DNA of 64,000 nucleotides from Scopulariopsis brevicaulis. Taxonomy: Eukaryota; Ascomycota; Sordariomycetes; Microascales; Microascaceae. A program made the translations under genes and the position numbers. Position 1 is the stretch's first letter. Each line of letters opens with the position of its first letter. Shown here one piece after another: positions 31,903 through 42,836 of the stretch. The notes beneath the pieces were generated by a model. The model ran no database searches. It worked only from the letters and a program-made list of their open reading frames with translations, and was not told where the DNA came from. The stretch covers positions 58,025-122,024 of the forward strand of contig JAGFNX010000202.1 of the NCBI GenBank assembly GCA_017657125.1. Direction: 5' to 3'.

Positions 31903-33263
31903 TTTCTTCGTTTCGGAAGGAAAGAAAAAAGGGAAAGGGAGGATATTTCTGGGGTCAGAATGACAATGGGCAAGTAAAAGATGGGGTGGTCGAATTAGTT
32001 GGGGAGTTGAGAGTGAGGTGAGGAAGGCGATCGGTGTTATTGAAACTCTTGTTGCGGCTTTGTATCGGATCTTGCTTGTCATCGCAAGGGCGCGTAACAG
32101 GGCGTGTGAGCGGCAGTATGAGACTGACGCTACTTACATAATGGCACTAGCTCCCCGCTAGAGTGTCGCTGTTGAGCGCCCTGGCCAGGTGTGGTGCTCG
32201 GTGGACGTCGGCCAGGCCTACAGGGAGGAAAACCCCCTGTTGAGAGGTTTGATCCCACTGGCAGCCCTGCCAACTCTTTCTTAGAATAACAAGCATAAAG
32301 CAGTCGTTTTGAGCCGCTTCCTGCGGCCAAGTTGACACGGGCTGGGTGGGCAGGATTACTAATCCTGTCCCAAGTCGGCGGACGGTGGATTTTGGCATTT
32401 TAGGCTTCATCAAGTTGACTGATTCAAGGACCAGGTATGATTACCAATCTTACTCTGTATACTTCTCTCGCCGTCTAGAGGTTAGGGACGGCCGTCCTGC
32501 AGTTTTGTATGATGAACCCCTGCTGTCTCTCGGCACTGACGGCTCACACCGAGACAAAGAAGTTCCTCAGGCCGTCCAGTGTCTACGCCGGAAAGCTTCC
32601 TCTACATACTGTAGTTATCTTATCGGGGCGGGGGTCCGTGCCCGGACAGGGTGAGGTACCCACATAAATATTACCCAAACGGGAAGTATCAAATGTAAAC
32701 AAAGCTAGGGCGGAGGTCGAGGTCCCCACAGGCGCGTCGGGCATACGCGAGCTCCAAGCCGATAAGGCCAAGTCGAAATGAAGGGGAGGCAAGATAGAAA
32801 TAAGGAGAAAAATAATCATTCCGCATTCCCAGTCCCTAATCCCGTGTAAAATGGTATAATTACAGCAGAAACACCCTTTTCCGCCGCATCCTGCCTGGTT
32901 CAGCGCAAATAGTATCCCGAGGCCAAGAACGCAAAAGAGCTTCTCGCGCACGCCACGATAACCCCCATGTTCAACCACACAGTAGATGTACCAAAGCGCT
33001 CGGCCAACAGGCGGGAGTAATAAAGTCCTCTTCCTGAAACCAGGACCCTGTCCGAATACCCGATCCACCCCAGGCTCCCTCTGAAAATTTCCCATAATCC
33101 GCACCAGAACGCCAGTCGTCGCGGATCTCCCATAACACGATCGAAGCCCCAATCCCAAAGAGAACAAAACCCAAACACACGCGGAGAAACCAAACAGTAC
33201 AAGAAACGAGAAAGACGAGACGAAAACAGGCGCACCACTCGCTCAGGAACAAGTGACAGACAC
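31903..33263. other. Intergenic spacer including the H1 3' flank
   Basis: This is 1.36 kb. The left end is the GNAT promoter. The right ~500 bp should hold the 3' UTR of histone H1. An open frame at 32583-33167 (-) has no domain signal and is judged spurious. Confidence 0.45.
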
Positions 33264-34219
33264 CTAAGTCTTCTTCTTCTTGGGCGCAGCCTTGGGGGCC
33301 GCCTTCTTAGGGGCGGCCGCCGCGGGCTTCTTGGTCACGCGGCCCGTCTTGGTCTTGGTCGCCGCGGGCTTCTTCTCGGTGGCGGCAGCGGCCTTCTTAG
33401 GCGCCGCGGCCTTGGGGGCAGCCTTAGGAGCGGCCTTCTTGGCGGCGGGCTTCGCGGCCTCCTTCTTCGCGGCGGGCTTCGCGGCGGCCTCCTTCTTGGC
33501 GGCGGGCTTGGTGGTCTCCTTGGGCGCGGCCTTCTTGGTCGTGGACGCGGCGGGCTTGGCGGCCTCCTTCTTAGCGGCGGCGGGCTTGGCGGCCGTCGTC
33601 TTCTTCGCGAGCTTGGTGCCGCCCGAGGGGCCTGTGTAGGGGATGTGTCAGTTCAACTGTGACAGTGTCCAGAGATGGGGGAGGGGGAGCGGGTGGGGTT
33701 GGCGTACCCTTGGGCTGCTGGAAGACACCCTTCTCTACGCCGGACTTCAGGGCCTTGTTGAAGACGGAGTCGAACATGTTCTGGGACAGGGTGATGTTGT
33801 TGTTCGTCTTGACGTACTGCTTGAGCTTCTGACGGCTGTGCGGATGCAGAGTTAGCTGTTCTGCTCGAAAGCGCGCCGGGCGCAATGGAGCAGGGGAGCG
33901 ACTTACCTCGAGCCATTGCGATCCTTGAGCTGTCGCGTGGAAAAAGACAACGTTAGTGGGAAGGTCCATCAAAGGGGACATTGAGCGCGTCGAGCGCGGG
34001 CTGCGCGCGTCTCCATGGACGCCTGGCGCGTCGGTTGGGCAAAACGTACCGCGACGATCGCATCGGTGATCATATCCTGCAGTCCTCGTGTCAGCACGCG
34101 ATCGAAGCGCGAAAACAACAGTCCATCGCGATGCTGTCTCAGAGACGAACCTGGTAGGTGGGATGGCCGGAGCCCGACTTGGGCTTGGCGGCGGCGGCCT
34201 CGGTCTTCTTGGGAGGCAT
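33264..34219 (-). CDS. Linker histone H1
   Basis: Five exons on the reverse strand (34219-34151, 34076-34050, 33929-33907, 33835-33708, 33631-33264) give 204 residues. Two internal exons are only 27 and 23 nt. Intron 1 uses a GTTCGT donor. The globular winged-helix domain (about residues 18-85) reads GHPTYQDMITDAIVAL, KDRNGSSRQKLKQYVK, SQNMFDSVFNKALKSG and GVFQQPKGPSGG, matching fungal H1. The ~115-residue C-terminal tail is almost only Lys, Ala and Pro, with Glu/Thr spacers, and ends in a run of lysines. It binds linker DNA and compacts chromatin in the nucleus. The gene is single, with no core histone gene beside it. Confidence 0.96.
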
Positions 34220-37094
34220 TGTGCTGGTCGGGTGCTTCGTGGCGTGATTGATTAAGCGATGAAAGGGGAGCTCGATTCGAGTCTACTTGGATGCGGGAAC
34301 TCGGAAGGCGGAGATGGATTCGATAACTGTTGCGAATTGGGAGAAATCTGGATTGGATTCCGGGTGGTGAATGTGAGGGGCGAGTCGAGAGGGGAAAGGG
34401 AAGGAGGTAGAGGCGGTGGGCTCGGGGGCGCGCGGAGGGGGAGGGCGCTTGTTTATATTCGCCGGCGGGGGCTGCCCGCGACCTGCGCAATCAGTAAAAA
34501 TAATTCGGCGCGCACATTAAATGCGTAACCCCCTCCCCAGGAAAGCCCCTTCCGCCAAATCAAATTCCAGGCTCCCCGTCCCTCCGTTTCTCTCCTGGTT
34601 ACGCTTCTTGCTTCTCCTTGAAACCCGCCTTCATGCGGCTTGTTTGGCCTCCGTCGCTCCGGCGCTCTGCCACCCGTATGTAGCGCCCATCCGCATTACC
34701 CTAGTTGTATCCTCCTTTCCCCATTCAGCCCACGTAAATCCCCCCGGCCATCATGATTAGCTGCTCCCCGTTGAACTCTCATTCGTGCACTGAAGCTTGA
34801 TATCGTGTTCGTCGCTGGATCGCCAGCCGTCCCTCGGCGGTCCACAGCGAGACACGTACGTACGCCCATGATACACGCGCGTGCAGGGTGACGAAGCTGC
34901 GTCGAGATGCGCCCGACGCTCCCCGAATCCTCTCTTCCCATTCCCTTTTCGTCCCGTCGGTTTCCTTCCGGACCTCGAGGACCCGTTCGCCAGCGCCACT
35001 GCGGCCCATTGTCACACTCTCCCTCCCCACCTCTCGACCCAGGGGAGATCCGCTCATCGCCCACCACTTCCCAGCCGTCCCCGTCACCTCCCCCTCCCCT
35101 CCGCACACCCGCGATCTCATGTTCTCCCATTCTCCCACCTCTCCAAGACCAGCGAAATCGCCTCCTTAGACAGTTACCCGGTCGGCACCCCGAATTTTCT
35201 GATTGGCCAGCTGACCCAAACACATCTGCCCTCTCCCTCCCCTCTCCCCGCCCGAATTTCTCCATTCAACCCACCATCCCCCCCGGGACCTCGTCGCCCT
35301 CGTTCCCGACAACTCCCTCTTCTTCGCTTTGGCTCCCCGCGCCACTTGTTTGTCTTACCCTCCATTACAATGTCATGTGTCATGCGTCGTTTCATCACGC
35401 TTTGGGACCAATTTTTTAGGAGTTTCTTGACCCCCGCGTGCGCGCGTTTTGGGCGGCGGGGGAGGCGGAGAGCGCACCCCACCCACGCCCATTTTCTCAC
35501 CGACGGATGCACGCTCGTGATGGCCACTTCGTCTTGTCGCATTCATCGTAGACATTGCGCAAGATCGTCACGGGGGGAATGCATCACGCGGTCCGGTAAA
35601 TATTATTTCGCTCTATCGATCGGTGTAATTGATCTGAATGCGCCGCTTGACTCTTGGCCCAATATCAGAGCGTGAAGGCGGTGGGTCCGGTTTTGGCGTT
35701 GGGTCGCGACCGCTCCGGAAAATCGAAAATGAAGCTATCCCGACATCAGCACCCTCCGATTATCCCCATCCACCACCAACGCCACAACCTTAAAATTATC
35801 AATATCTCGCTGGCACTGGGTTTATTTAATTCGAAATTTTCGATTTCCGGCCCTTGTGACGCAAAAATCCCAAACTTTCGTCGGTTTCGTGTAAGTGAGA
35901 TTCTGGCACCCCCGCTACGGTCGGGCGTGGAAATCAACGCCCCGGCGCATGCTCTATGGAAAGCCCAACCCCAGCCGGCCCCGTCTTGAAAGACACGATT
36001 CCGGGTTTTTTGCGCGATTCCGTTCATTTGTTTCCTTGGTTTGCTAGAGCTTGGGGCCTTGGGCGGACGGGTTGGGGAGACTCACTTCATTTGCGATCAT
36101 GGCGTGGTGTGCTGATCGCGTCGAGCCGCTGGGGTACACTGCCACGCAAGATGGGACGACACCTCTGGGTTTACACCATTGACTATAAAGCGTCTTTTAA
36201 GCCGTGAATGGAGGGCGTATTCTTCATTTATTCGTTCAGTTGTATATATTTCGTTCACAAGGTAGGTCGCGACTAGTATTGGCAGGTCAGAAGAGCAGTG
36301 GGTACAAGCGCGCCAGGACCGTTCCCGGATGATGAGCGCAGCCAAGGGGTCTAACGCGACAACGCATCTATTTCCGATTGAGGTCATGACCCCTTGGAGG
36401 CCTAATCTCTCGACAGTCAGTTACATTCATCACACAACGCTTCCGAGCCTTAGATGCCGCGTGTTCCATGGCCTCGACGAGTCCTGGGCCGAGGCTCGCC
36501 AGGGCGATAGAAGCCCGAGCTCCGCTCGCGTCCTCGGAGGGCGGATAGCCGCGATATCCAAGCACTAAAAGAACAGTTCAACGGATTTGCATGGGATTTT
36601 AACACTTAAACGGCAGCATGAAGCCCCGTAAAAACCATGCTGCTCGTCCTTGGGGATTCTAGCTCAATACAGCCAGGTTGCTTGTGGGATGAGGGGCACA
36701 GGCTCGTGACCGCGGGCGGGCCGCAGACGATAGGTTCAGGAAAGCTAAAGCGGCAAAGCAGAGGAATGTTAAGAGTTGAAAGCACAGGTCCTATTAAATA
36801 CGTAGAAGTCTCGGAAATAAGACGGGAGGACGCGCCGGGGGGCTTCACCTGGTCTTCGACGCTCGTCGCGACTTCGAAGCCCGTGTTGTTTGTCGTCTGG
36901 GGTCGTTGTTACATAAGCGATTCCGTCATCGCGTTGGCGTTGTGTGGCGTGCTCCACTTTCATCCCGTGACGCAGACGATGGGGAGGTGATTGCCAGATC
37001 AGACACTCGACGGCCCACTTTTGGCCAAGTAGTTACTTTAGCGCAGTGAGCGCCAGAGCTCCTTAGGATCCAAAAGGGTGACCCAAATCATACA
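34220..37094. other. Long intergenic spacer with a pyrimidine-rich tract
   Basis: This is 2.9 kb. From about 34900 to 35350 the + strand is strongly C/T-rich (so G/A-rich in the direction of H1). The 35650-36000 stretch is A/T-rich. Open frames in the tract (34881-35675 and overlaps) are compositional. No gene is supported. Confidence 0.45.
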
Positions 37095-37177
37095 GGGCAG
37101 CTGGCGCAATGGTAGCGCGTTGCTCTCCTATTGGAGAAGCAAAGCAAAGGTTGCAGGTTCGAGTCCTGCGTTGCTCG
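37095..37177 (+). tRNA. tRNA-Arg (anticodon CCU) with 11-nt intron
   Basis: The cloverleaf folds fully. Acceptor GGGCAGC pairs with GTTGCTC (G-U pairs allowed), discriminator G. The D stem is GCGC/GCGC, the anticodon stem TTGCT/AGCAA, and the T arm GCAGG TTCGAGT CCTGC. The anticodon loop reads CT-CCT-A plus A once an 11-nt intron (after position 37, the canonical site) is removed, leaving a 72-nt mature tRNA. A TTCTTTT run follows as a Pol III terminator. It reads AGG codons. Confidence 0.93.
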
Positions 37178-37351
37178 CATTATTCTTTTGCTGTTGTGGC
37201 AAAATTTCCTTTTCACTGACACGCTCACTGACTCGACGCCTGCATCCGGAGGTGTTATATTTTTGTTCTTTTGGTAAATAACGAAAGCACTTCGCTCCAA
37301 GGCGACAATAATGGATCGAGCGCACCTGCCACTTTTCCCCACCTTACGGTA

Positions 37352-37881
37352 CTATTTCTGCAGAAGCGCGCAGCTCCCAAAGGCGACCCTCCCTGCCGCG
37401 GCCTCAGACGCTGCGTACTCGTGCAACTTGGCTAGGGCGTCCTTCCTCTGGAATATCGCAGCGTCAACCCGCGCCAGCATCTCCGGGTGGTCTGCGAGAA
37501 TGACGCGCGCCTCGGTGCTTGCTTCGTCTACCGCTTGCGGGGCGTAGTTGCAAGCCGCTAGCTTTGCGATGCAGGCGTTTAGCTTTTCGCTGGTTTCTTT
37601 GTCGAGGTCGTTCTGCGGGTGAAAAGAAAAGATGTTAGTCGCATGTCCCTTCGAATGAAGGATTCGTCGGGGGTGGGGATGCTCGTCTGGGGCTCTGCTA
37701 CCCTGATGTCAACGCCGAGGTTGATGGCTGGAGCCCACCATTGCGAGTCGGTCTTGAGGTCCTGGTCTGGGTTCTCGCTTTGGATCTTCTCCGCGTGCTT
37801 TGCCATGTAGGCTAGCTGCTCGTCGCGGGACATGTCAACCATGGCCATGGACAGGTTTTGGGGCTGCGCGGCTTCGCTCAT
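37352..37881 (-). CDS. Small hypothetical protein, two exons, helical
   Basis: Exons 37881-37702 and 37612-37352 (reverse strand) give 146 residues. The 89-bp intron has a GTAGCA donor, a GACTAAC branch and a CGCAG acceptor after a pyrimidine tract. The phase is 0 and the frame reads through (NLGVDIR joined to NDLDKETSEKL). The sequence is rich in Ala, Glu, Asp and Lys with few aromatic residues and looks mostly alpha-helical. No signal peptide, membrane segment or metal motif is seen. Three cysteines lie in exon 2, one close to the end (SCALLQK). I do not recognise the family. The good splice signals and balanced codon use make it a likely real gene. Its stop lies only 175 bp from the tRNA-Arg gene. 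Confidence 0.65.
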
Positions 37882-38878
37882 GGCGGCAGTTAGTCGGGAT
37901 GTAGATAAATATCGAGGGTGCGAGAGGCTATCTGAAGGGCCTGCGGATTGATAGGTGATCGGGGATAGGAGATGACAAGGTCTTGTACGTTTCTCCTGCT
38001 GCCTGGACGTACGTAACCGATCCCTGGGAAGTGCGGTTCGCTAAACGCTGGAAGGGTGAAGCCCCGCATCCTGGGCCGTGTCTTGCGCCCAATCATACTT
38101 CTGGCCTGAGTGATATTTATGACCCCTTTTGGATCCGCTTATTCGTCAAGGGACGACGTGTGACACCCTCTTCGCGACGACTAGGTTTTGTCGTCGCTCG
38201 TGAGGTGGGCTGACGTCTCGGGGCTGCCTTTAAGCTTGAAGGCTCTGCAAACTTACCGAGGATTCCTAAGTCTCTTCTTTCCTAATTCATGGTGTGCAGC
38301 TTACGTTGGTTGTAACAACAGGCGCATTTCTACTATGCCGGGTGTAACTCCGAACCGGGATAGAGCGGGATATAGCTTGTCACGCTCTGTCTATACATAT
38401 ACGGAGTGGAACAAGGCCCATGTCACCTATGAAACGATTGGTCTACTAGGATATATTAAATGACGTGAAATTGCCCAAATGAGGTCGTCTTACGTGTTGA
38501 CCTGCATCTTGAATGGTTACCAACATCTTAAGCGACCATTCCGAAGGTTAAGAAATAAGTGGATATTTGCCATGGATTTTGATGCTTTTGGAACTCGGCT
38601 CGGAAGGCTTTGGACGAACAGCAACATAATGATTGTATAAGTTCATTGGGCTGAGTTCGCCGAAAGGCCCTGGGGAATGCTGGAAGCAGGGAGGGTCTAC
38701 AAGATGCTCCAAGGTGATAATGGTATACCTCAAAACTCATTGTTCCCCTTCTCCCGTATGTCTACATCTGCTTCCATACCCCAAGATGAAGCCTCAACAG
38801 AAACTGCCGCTCCAACCAACCAATTCCATGTGTGTTCGAAAACTAGGACCTCACCGCAGACCCGCGTCCTCGACCTCC
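37882..38878. other. Intergenic spacer, nothing recognisable
   Basis: This is 1 kb between two reverse-strand genes. It probably holds the promoter of the 146-residue gene and the 3' UTR of the carbonic anhydrase. Open frames are short and lack signals. Confidence 0.45.
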
Positions 38879-39587
38879 TCACACGACTCTGGAGGTGGAC
38901 CCGGTCTCAACGTCGTAGACCCACCCGGTAATCTCAATATCATCCTGGATCAATGGCGACGACTTCAGGAGCTTGACGTCCTCCGCCACGCTCTGGGCGG
39001 CTCCCACGAAGGGCACGAAGTCGGCCATGTTCCTGCTGTTGATTTCAGCGATGGCCTCAATACTACGATCGCACTTTCATCAGTATACCGTGGCATTGGG
39101 ATTGACGCGTGGAGGGATGGGTGTGCGGGGCTCACCCGAGGTTGGCGAGGATGACGTTGTGAACTAGTTCGTTGGTGAGCCCGTCCATGCCGCACTTTGT
39201 GTGCTTGATTATGGCGATCTCACGGGTGCCAAGGAGCAAGGAGGATATTACAATGCTGCGGAGCGCATCTGCCGCCGAGCCGCCGGCCTGTTCATGGAAG
39301 CGCAAACGTTAGTCTTTTTGCCTCCAACCATCATATTTTGTCGGCAGTTTCCCTGTTTCGCAGGTCTATCGAGATGTATGGGAAAAAGTTCAAGGTGTAA
39401 ACCTCACGTTGCGAATAACATGCGCCTCGCCAACGCCGATACCAAACGCCTGGGACGTGTCGATGCGGGCATCCATGCAGGTGACGAAGATGAATTGGTT
39501 GGACGGGGGGGAGGCGAGGCCGTTGTACTTGAAGTCGCTCGAGTAGCGCTCCGAGGCCGCTGCGATGTGCTCCCTGAGAGCGGGCAT
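38879..39587 (-). CDS. Beta-class carbonic anhydrase (short form)
   Basis: Three exons on the reverse strand (39587-39408, 39287-39136, 39062-38879) give 171 residues. The introns are 120 and 73 bp with GTGAGG and GTGAGC donors, and phases agree. The beta-CA zinc ligands are all present: C37 in TCMDARID (with the Asp-Arg dyad D39/R41), H89 and C92 in KHTKCGM. The next landmarks are HVIRN-AGGSAADALRS, LLLGTREIAII, and near the C-terminus ITGWVYDVETG. It interconverts CO2 and bicarbonate. There is no mitochondrial presequence, so cytosolic action is likely. The length matches the compact fungal form. A diverged 60-bp tandem duplication lies 105 bp upstream of the ATG. Confidence 0.93.
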
Positions 39588-41271
39588 GGTGCTGGCCGAC
39601 GTATAGAGAAGCTTGGGGGCGATGGTAGAGGTGCTTGAACTGAGGATGTAGAACAAGGAAGTGGAGCTTCTTGGTCTTTTCTGAGGAAACACTCGGGAAG
39701 AGTCGCGCAAGCTCTAGGAGCAGAAGCCTCGGGATGTGAGCGATTTTCAGGCTCGGGACGACTCGTGTGGGCTCTGGGAGCAAAATACTTCGTCTAAGAG
39801 GGATTTTTGAAAGCTGGTAGCCTTCGGAAAGGGAGTTCCCGGCTTGTGATACGTCAACAAGAGAAGCGTCAGCTTCCGTGCCACGTGGGCTCAACACTTG
39901 TGGCCATGGCTTGCAGACGAGCGGCGTCATATGTTAGCTGAAATACGATCCATGGAGCTCCTTACCGTTCTATTCCATGTTCCCAAATAGAATCATCGCG
40001 GTGTCTTACCACCGTGGATGAAGAGGTCTTTGCGGATTAAGAGGAGAAAGAAGGATGAGCTACACATCGGCTGATAGTGTTCCAGTCACTGTTGTTGTCT
40101 ATGTTTATGTGCAGTGGTGGCTGCACACTCGCCTAGGTGTTGACTTTTACCTGGGATATCGCGGAGTCTAGACAGACCTTGCTTGTATCGAGGAAATATA
40201 TCCAATGGGAAAGGGCGAAGGGCAATTTTAATAGCACATGGAACCCTCAAAATGACATCTGTGCGGATTTGGTCAGGGTCCTGTTTCTCTAAAAGTTAAG
40301 CATTGGCAACGATGCTAGGTCTACCGTTTGTGTATCTTTTAACACGACCCGGGGTTAGCACGAGGGGAAGGCTGAGCTCTGGGGTAAACATTTACTTCGC
40401 TATAATTTTGGCAATTGTCCGTCGAGTGGGAGACGTAGATTGCTACGGGAAACGGTGTCAGCACTACTACTACAGTGCACGGCCGTATTCCCCGAATGTG
40501 TTGTTTGCTATGTGAAGCTGTCAGATGCTGATTCAATTTGTTACCACATCTACATCCCGACGTAGAGTAGATCAACGGATGATCTCAGGATGTATTCCAC
40601 AGAGGACAAAAGATTATATGTCGAATATGGGCTCTTCCGTCTTGCCCCAGCGGGGACGGTATCCTCCCCGCCTAGCCACCCTACGGCCATTTCAGTCGGA
40701 TCTCTCGAGGCAAAGGTAAGTCCATTCACACCCTCCCTCGTCCATTCCGCCCCGTCTCCGTCAGCCGCATTGTCACGCTAAGCCTCTTGCGCCTCGGATC
40801 TAACGGCCACCCTACAAACATGGGTTCGTCGACATACCGACCCAAGACGCACGGAAACCTCGACGCGGCCGCACGGAGTGAGTGTCTGAGCACCCGCTTT
40901 CCCTCGCCGTGGATGTAAGGCACGGAAGAGGCGAGATCTGCCAAAACCATCTCCTATACCCGGGATCTGGCCGGAATATATGCCTATACTCTCATATATA
41001 GAGAATACGCAATTAACTAAGAGACACGAATAGTACGCCACGGTGGAGAACGCACCGGGCTAGTCTAGTCTCTCGTACGTAAAGGCGCACCACGAAAATT
41101 TCTACCTTCGTATATCATCTCGGCAAACCACCCATGCGCTCTTCAAGGGCATCGTTATAAAAGTAGGAGGATCTATAGTAAGAGTCTACGATAAAAAATA
41201 GAAAGTGAAAAAAGAAAAATCGGAAAGAGGGGGGAAAATAAAGATAAAAAGGAAAAGAATGTGTTTTCATG
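39588..41271. other. Intergenic spacer with A/T-rich part
   Basis: The left end is the carbonic anhydrase promoter with a tandem repeat. From about 40000 the sequence is A/T-richer and carries no supported gene. Purine-rich, A-rich DNA precedes tRNA-Glu (41180-41260). Confidence 0.45.
39692..39811. repeat. Two diverged ~60-bp tandem repeat units
   Basis: Unit 1 (39692-39751) starts CTCGGGAAGAGTCGCG and unit 2 (39752-39811) starts CTCGGGACGACTCGTG. Both continue with GCTCT(A/G)GGAGCA(G/A)AA and end in a GATTTT-containing tail. Identity by eye is roughly two thirds. The pair sits in the presumed promoter or 5' UTR of the carbonic anhydrase gene. Confidence 0.5.
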
Positions 41272-41343
41272 CTCCCATACCCGGAATCGAACCGGAATCT
41301 CTGCCTTGAGAGGGCAGTATGATAACCATTACACCATATGGGA
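41272..41343 (-). tRNA. tRNA-Glu (anticodon CUC)
   Basis: The reverse strand folds as a 72-nt tRNA without an intron. The acceptor TCCCATA pairs perfectly with TATGGGA, discriminator G. The anticodon stem is CTGCC/GGCAG with loop CTCTCAA, placing CTC at 34-36. The T arm is TCCGG TTCGATT CCGGG (B box GGTTCGATTCC). The D arm contains AATGGTTA. A T-rich stretch follows on the reverse strand as terminator. It reads GAG codons. Confidence 0.93.
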
Positions 41344-41544
41344 TAATAGGGAAGGAGCGACCCTGATTTTCGACGGGGAAGGTACCGGCTGCAAGGTATA
41401 TACAGGTCTGCCATAAAACCTCGCGCACGAACCACTATGCAGTAGACTTCAAGGCAGCCTAGGACACAGATCTAAGTCGAAAGGAGCCTACATCATCCTC
41501 CGCAAGAGAATAAATATGGCATAGTATCTATATATAATACTATT

Positions 41545-41605
41545 CGGTCGGAATCGTTTCGAACCTAGGCTTAAGAAACCACTCTACCCATTGCCGTAGG
41601 TACTC
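41545..41605 (-). other. Degenerate tRNA-like segment (tRNA-Lys CUU relic?)
   Basis: The reverse strand shows a TAGAG D-arm-like part, a 7-nt loop TTCTTAA flanked by GG and CC (anticodon CTT), and GGTTCGAAACG resembling a B box. Acceptor pairing cannot be found and the stems are short, so it is a decayed copy at best. Confidence 0.25.
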
Positions 41606-42479
41606 CCTTTTAACGCTTCAGTATCTCAATCATAATTATATAGGCACCATTTATAATTGCCTCTACAGGTAATGCCGGCTGAGTGAGGTTGTGGATTTTG
41701 TGTAGGCCTTATATATCGAGCGTTCATGTGAGCCGCCATCTTCTCCTTGCTACCACAAGGGGGTTGACCTTCGTGGCCGCCTGGTGCCACGTGGCAGACA
41801 ACGCATCCACTTTAACCGAGCCGCTGTATCGACCCACTTTGGTGCTGGCAACTCCACGCTCCAGGCTCCTCGCAGCTGCAGACTCCATGCAATCTTGGGC
41901 ACCACCAAGCCCGACCCACGCTCTGGCTAGCGAACCCACTCCATACGTCCCTTACTTCATCGACTACCCGTCTTATTCCCCCCCTCTCATCAGTAAAAAG
42001 CCCCGCGCCAGAAACCCCCGAAAAAACCAGGCCAGTCATCCGGAAAGACCTATCCCCGAAGCGGTATCGCCGACGGCCGCCCCCAGTCGTGCCGCGCTGA
42101 CACGGGATCGCCAAGAGGCAGTGCTGTGGCTTGCTGCCTGCGGATGGGGTGCTGGCCAATCAGCGGTGGGGTACTGGACCCATGAGAACGAAGGAACGTG
42201 GGACCTCGTGCTGAAACTTGGCGCTCATAAGGCTGGGAGGGCCCACCTCGCAGAGCTGAGAACCCTCTCTGCTCTTTCTTCATTCGCGTTTTCGAGCGGT
42301 TCCGGGCGTCGCGACATTTTTTTTCTCCTTTTGGCGACGAGCAACTCTATCTCTTGTCACGTCTTCCATCGAGCATACTCGACCCGACAAGTCGAACTCA
42401 AGCGAAACCCAAAACTCAAACCACGACTCAATCAAAAGGGACGAACAGGAAGACGAGAAAGTGAGAGAGGGAAGACAAA
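41606..42479. other. Intergenic spacer, promoter of the small membrane-protein gene
   Basis: No other gene is supported. A long open frame at 41683-42516 (+) overlaps the next gene in another frame and lacks recognisable sequence. The last ~100 bp are A-rich, which suits a 5' UTR. Confidence 0.4.
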
Positions 42480-42836
42480 ATGGGTTACAGAGAAGCGACA
42501 ACCGGCCTCGCGATAGGCTACATCGTAGCCATAGCCGTCATCGTCGCCTTCTTCGTCATCGTCGTGCCCATCATCGGGTGCGTCGTCTACAAGAAGAGGA
42601 GGAACAGGCTGAGGGCGAGGACGCAGGCGGGGCAGGCGGCTTTTGCGAATCGGCCTGCTGGTGTGGGGGGTGTTCAGGCGGGGTATCATCCTGTGCCTAA
42701 TTATGGGTATCCGCCGCAGACTGTGTATGGACAGCAGATGGGGGGGCAGCAGTCGGGGGTCGCGCATCAGGGGTATGGGGGGTATTATGGCGGGGAGGTG
42801 AAGTCGCAGCAGCAGCAGCAGACGACGTACCAGTGA
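42480..42836 (+). CDS. Small single-pass membrane protein with Gly/Tyr/Gln-rich tail
   Basis: A single exon of 118 residues. A short N-terminus is followed by one strongly hydrophobic helix (about residues 9-37: IGYIVAIAVIVAFFVIVVPI and on) and at once by a basic stop-transfer cluster (KKRRNRLRAR), predicting an N-out/C-in topology. The C-terminal ~65 residues are low-complexity, rich in Gly, Tyr, Pro and Gln (YGYPPQ, GYGGYYGG), and end in a short glutamine run from CAG repeats. A small protein of this layout could be a membrane anchor or a plasma-membrane or ER accessory subunit. No family is recognised. The ATG context (ACAAAATGG) is good and the composition fits coding DNA. Confidence 0.65.
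   Translation: MGYREATTGLAIGYIVAIAVIVAFFVIVVPIIGCVVYKKRRNRLRARTQAGQAAFANRPAGVGGVQAGYHPVPNYGYPPQTVYGQQMGGQQSGVAHQGYGGYYGGEVKSQQQQQTTYQ

Noticed and set aside
32583..33167. 194-codon open frame on the - strand
   Set aside because: Lies in the likely 3' UTR of histone H1; composition is unlike coding DNA.
34881..35675. 264-codon open frame on the + strand
   Set aside because: Its length follows from the pyrimidine-rich tract (Pro/Ser/Arg reading); no family signal.
37088..37342. 84-codon open frame on the - strand
   Set aside because: It covers the tRNA-Arg gene in antisense and only resembles translated tRNA sequence.
41683..42516. 277-codon open frame on the + strand
   Set aside because: No motif, and its end overlaps the better supported membrane-protein gene in another frame.
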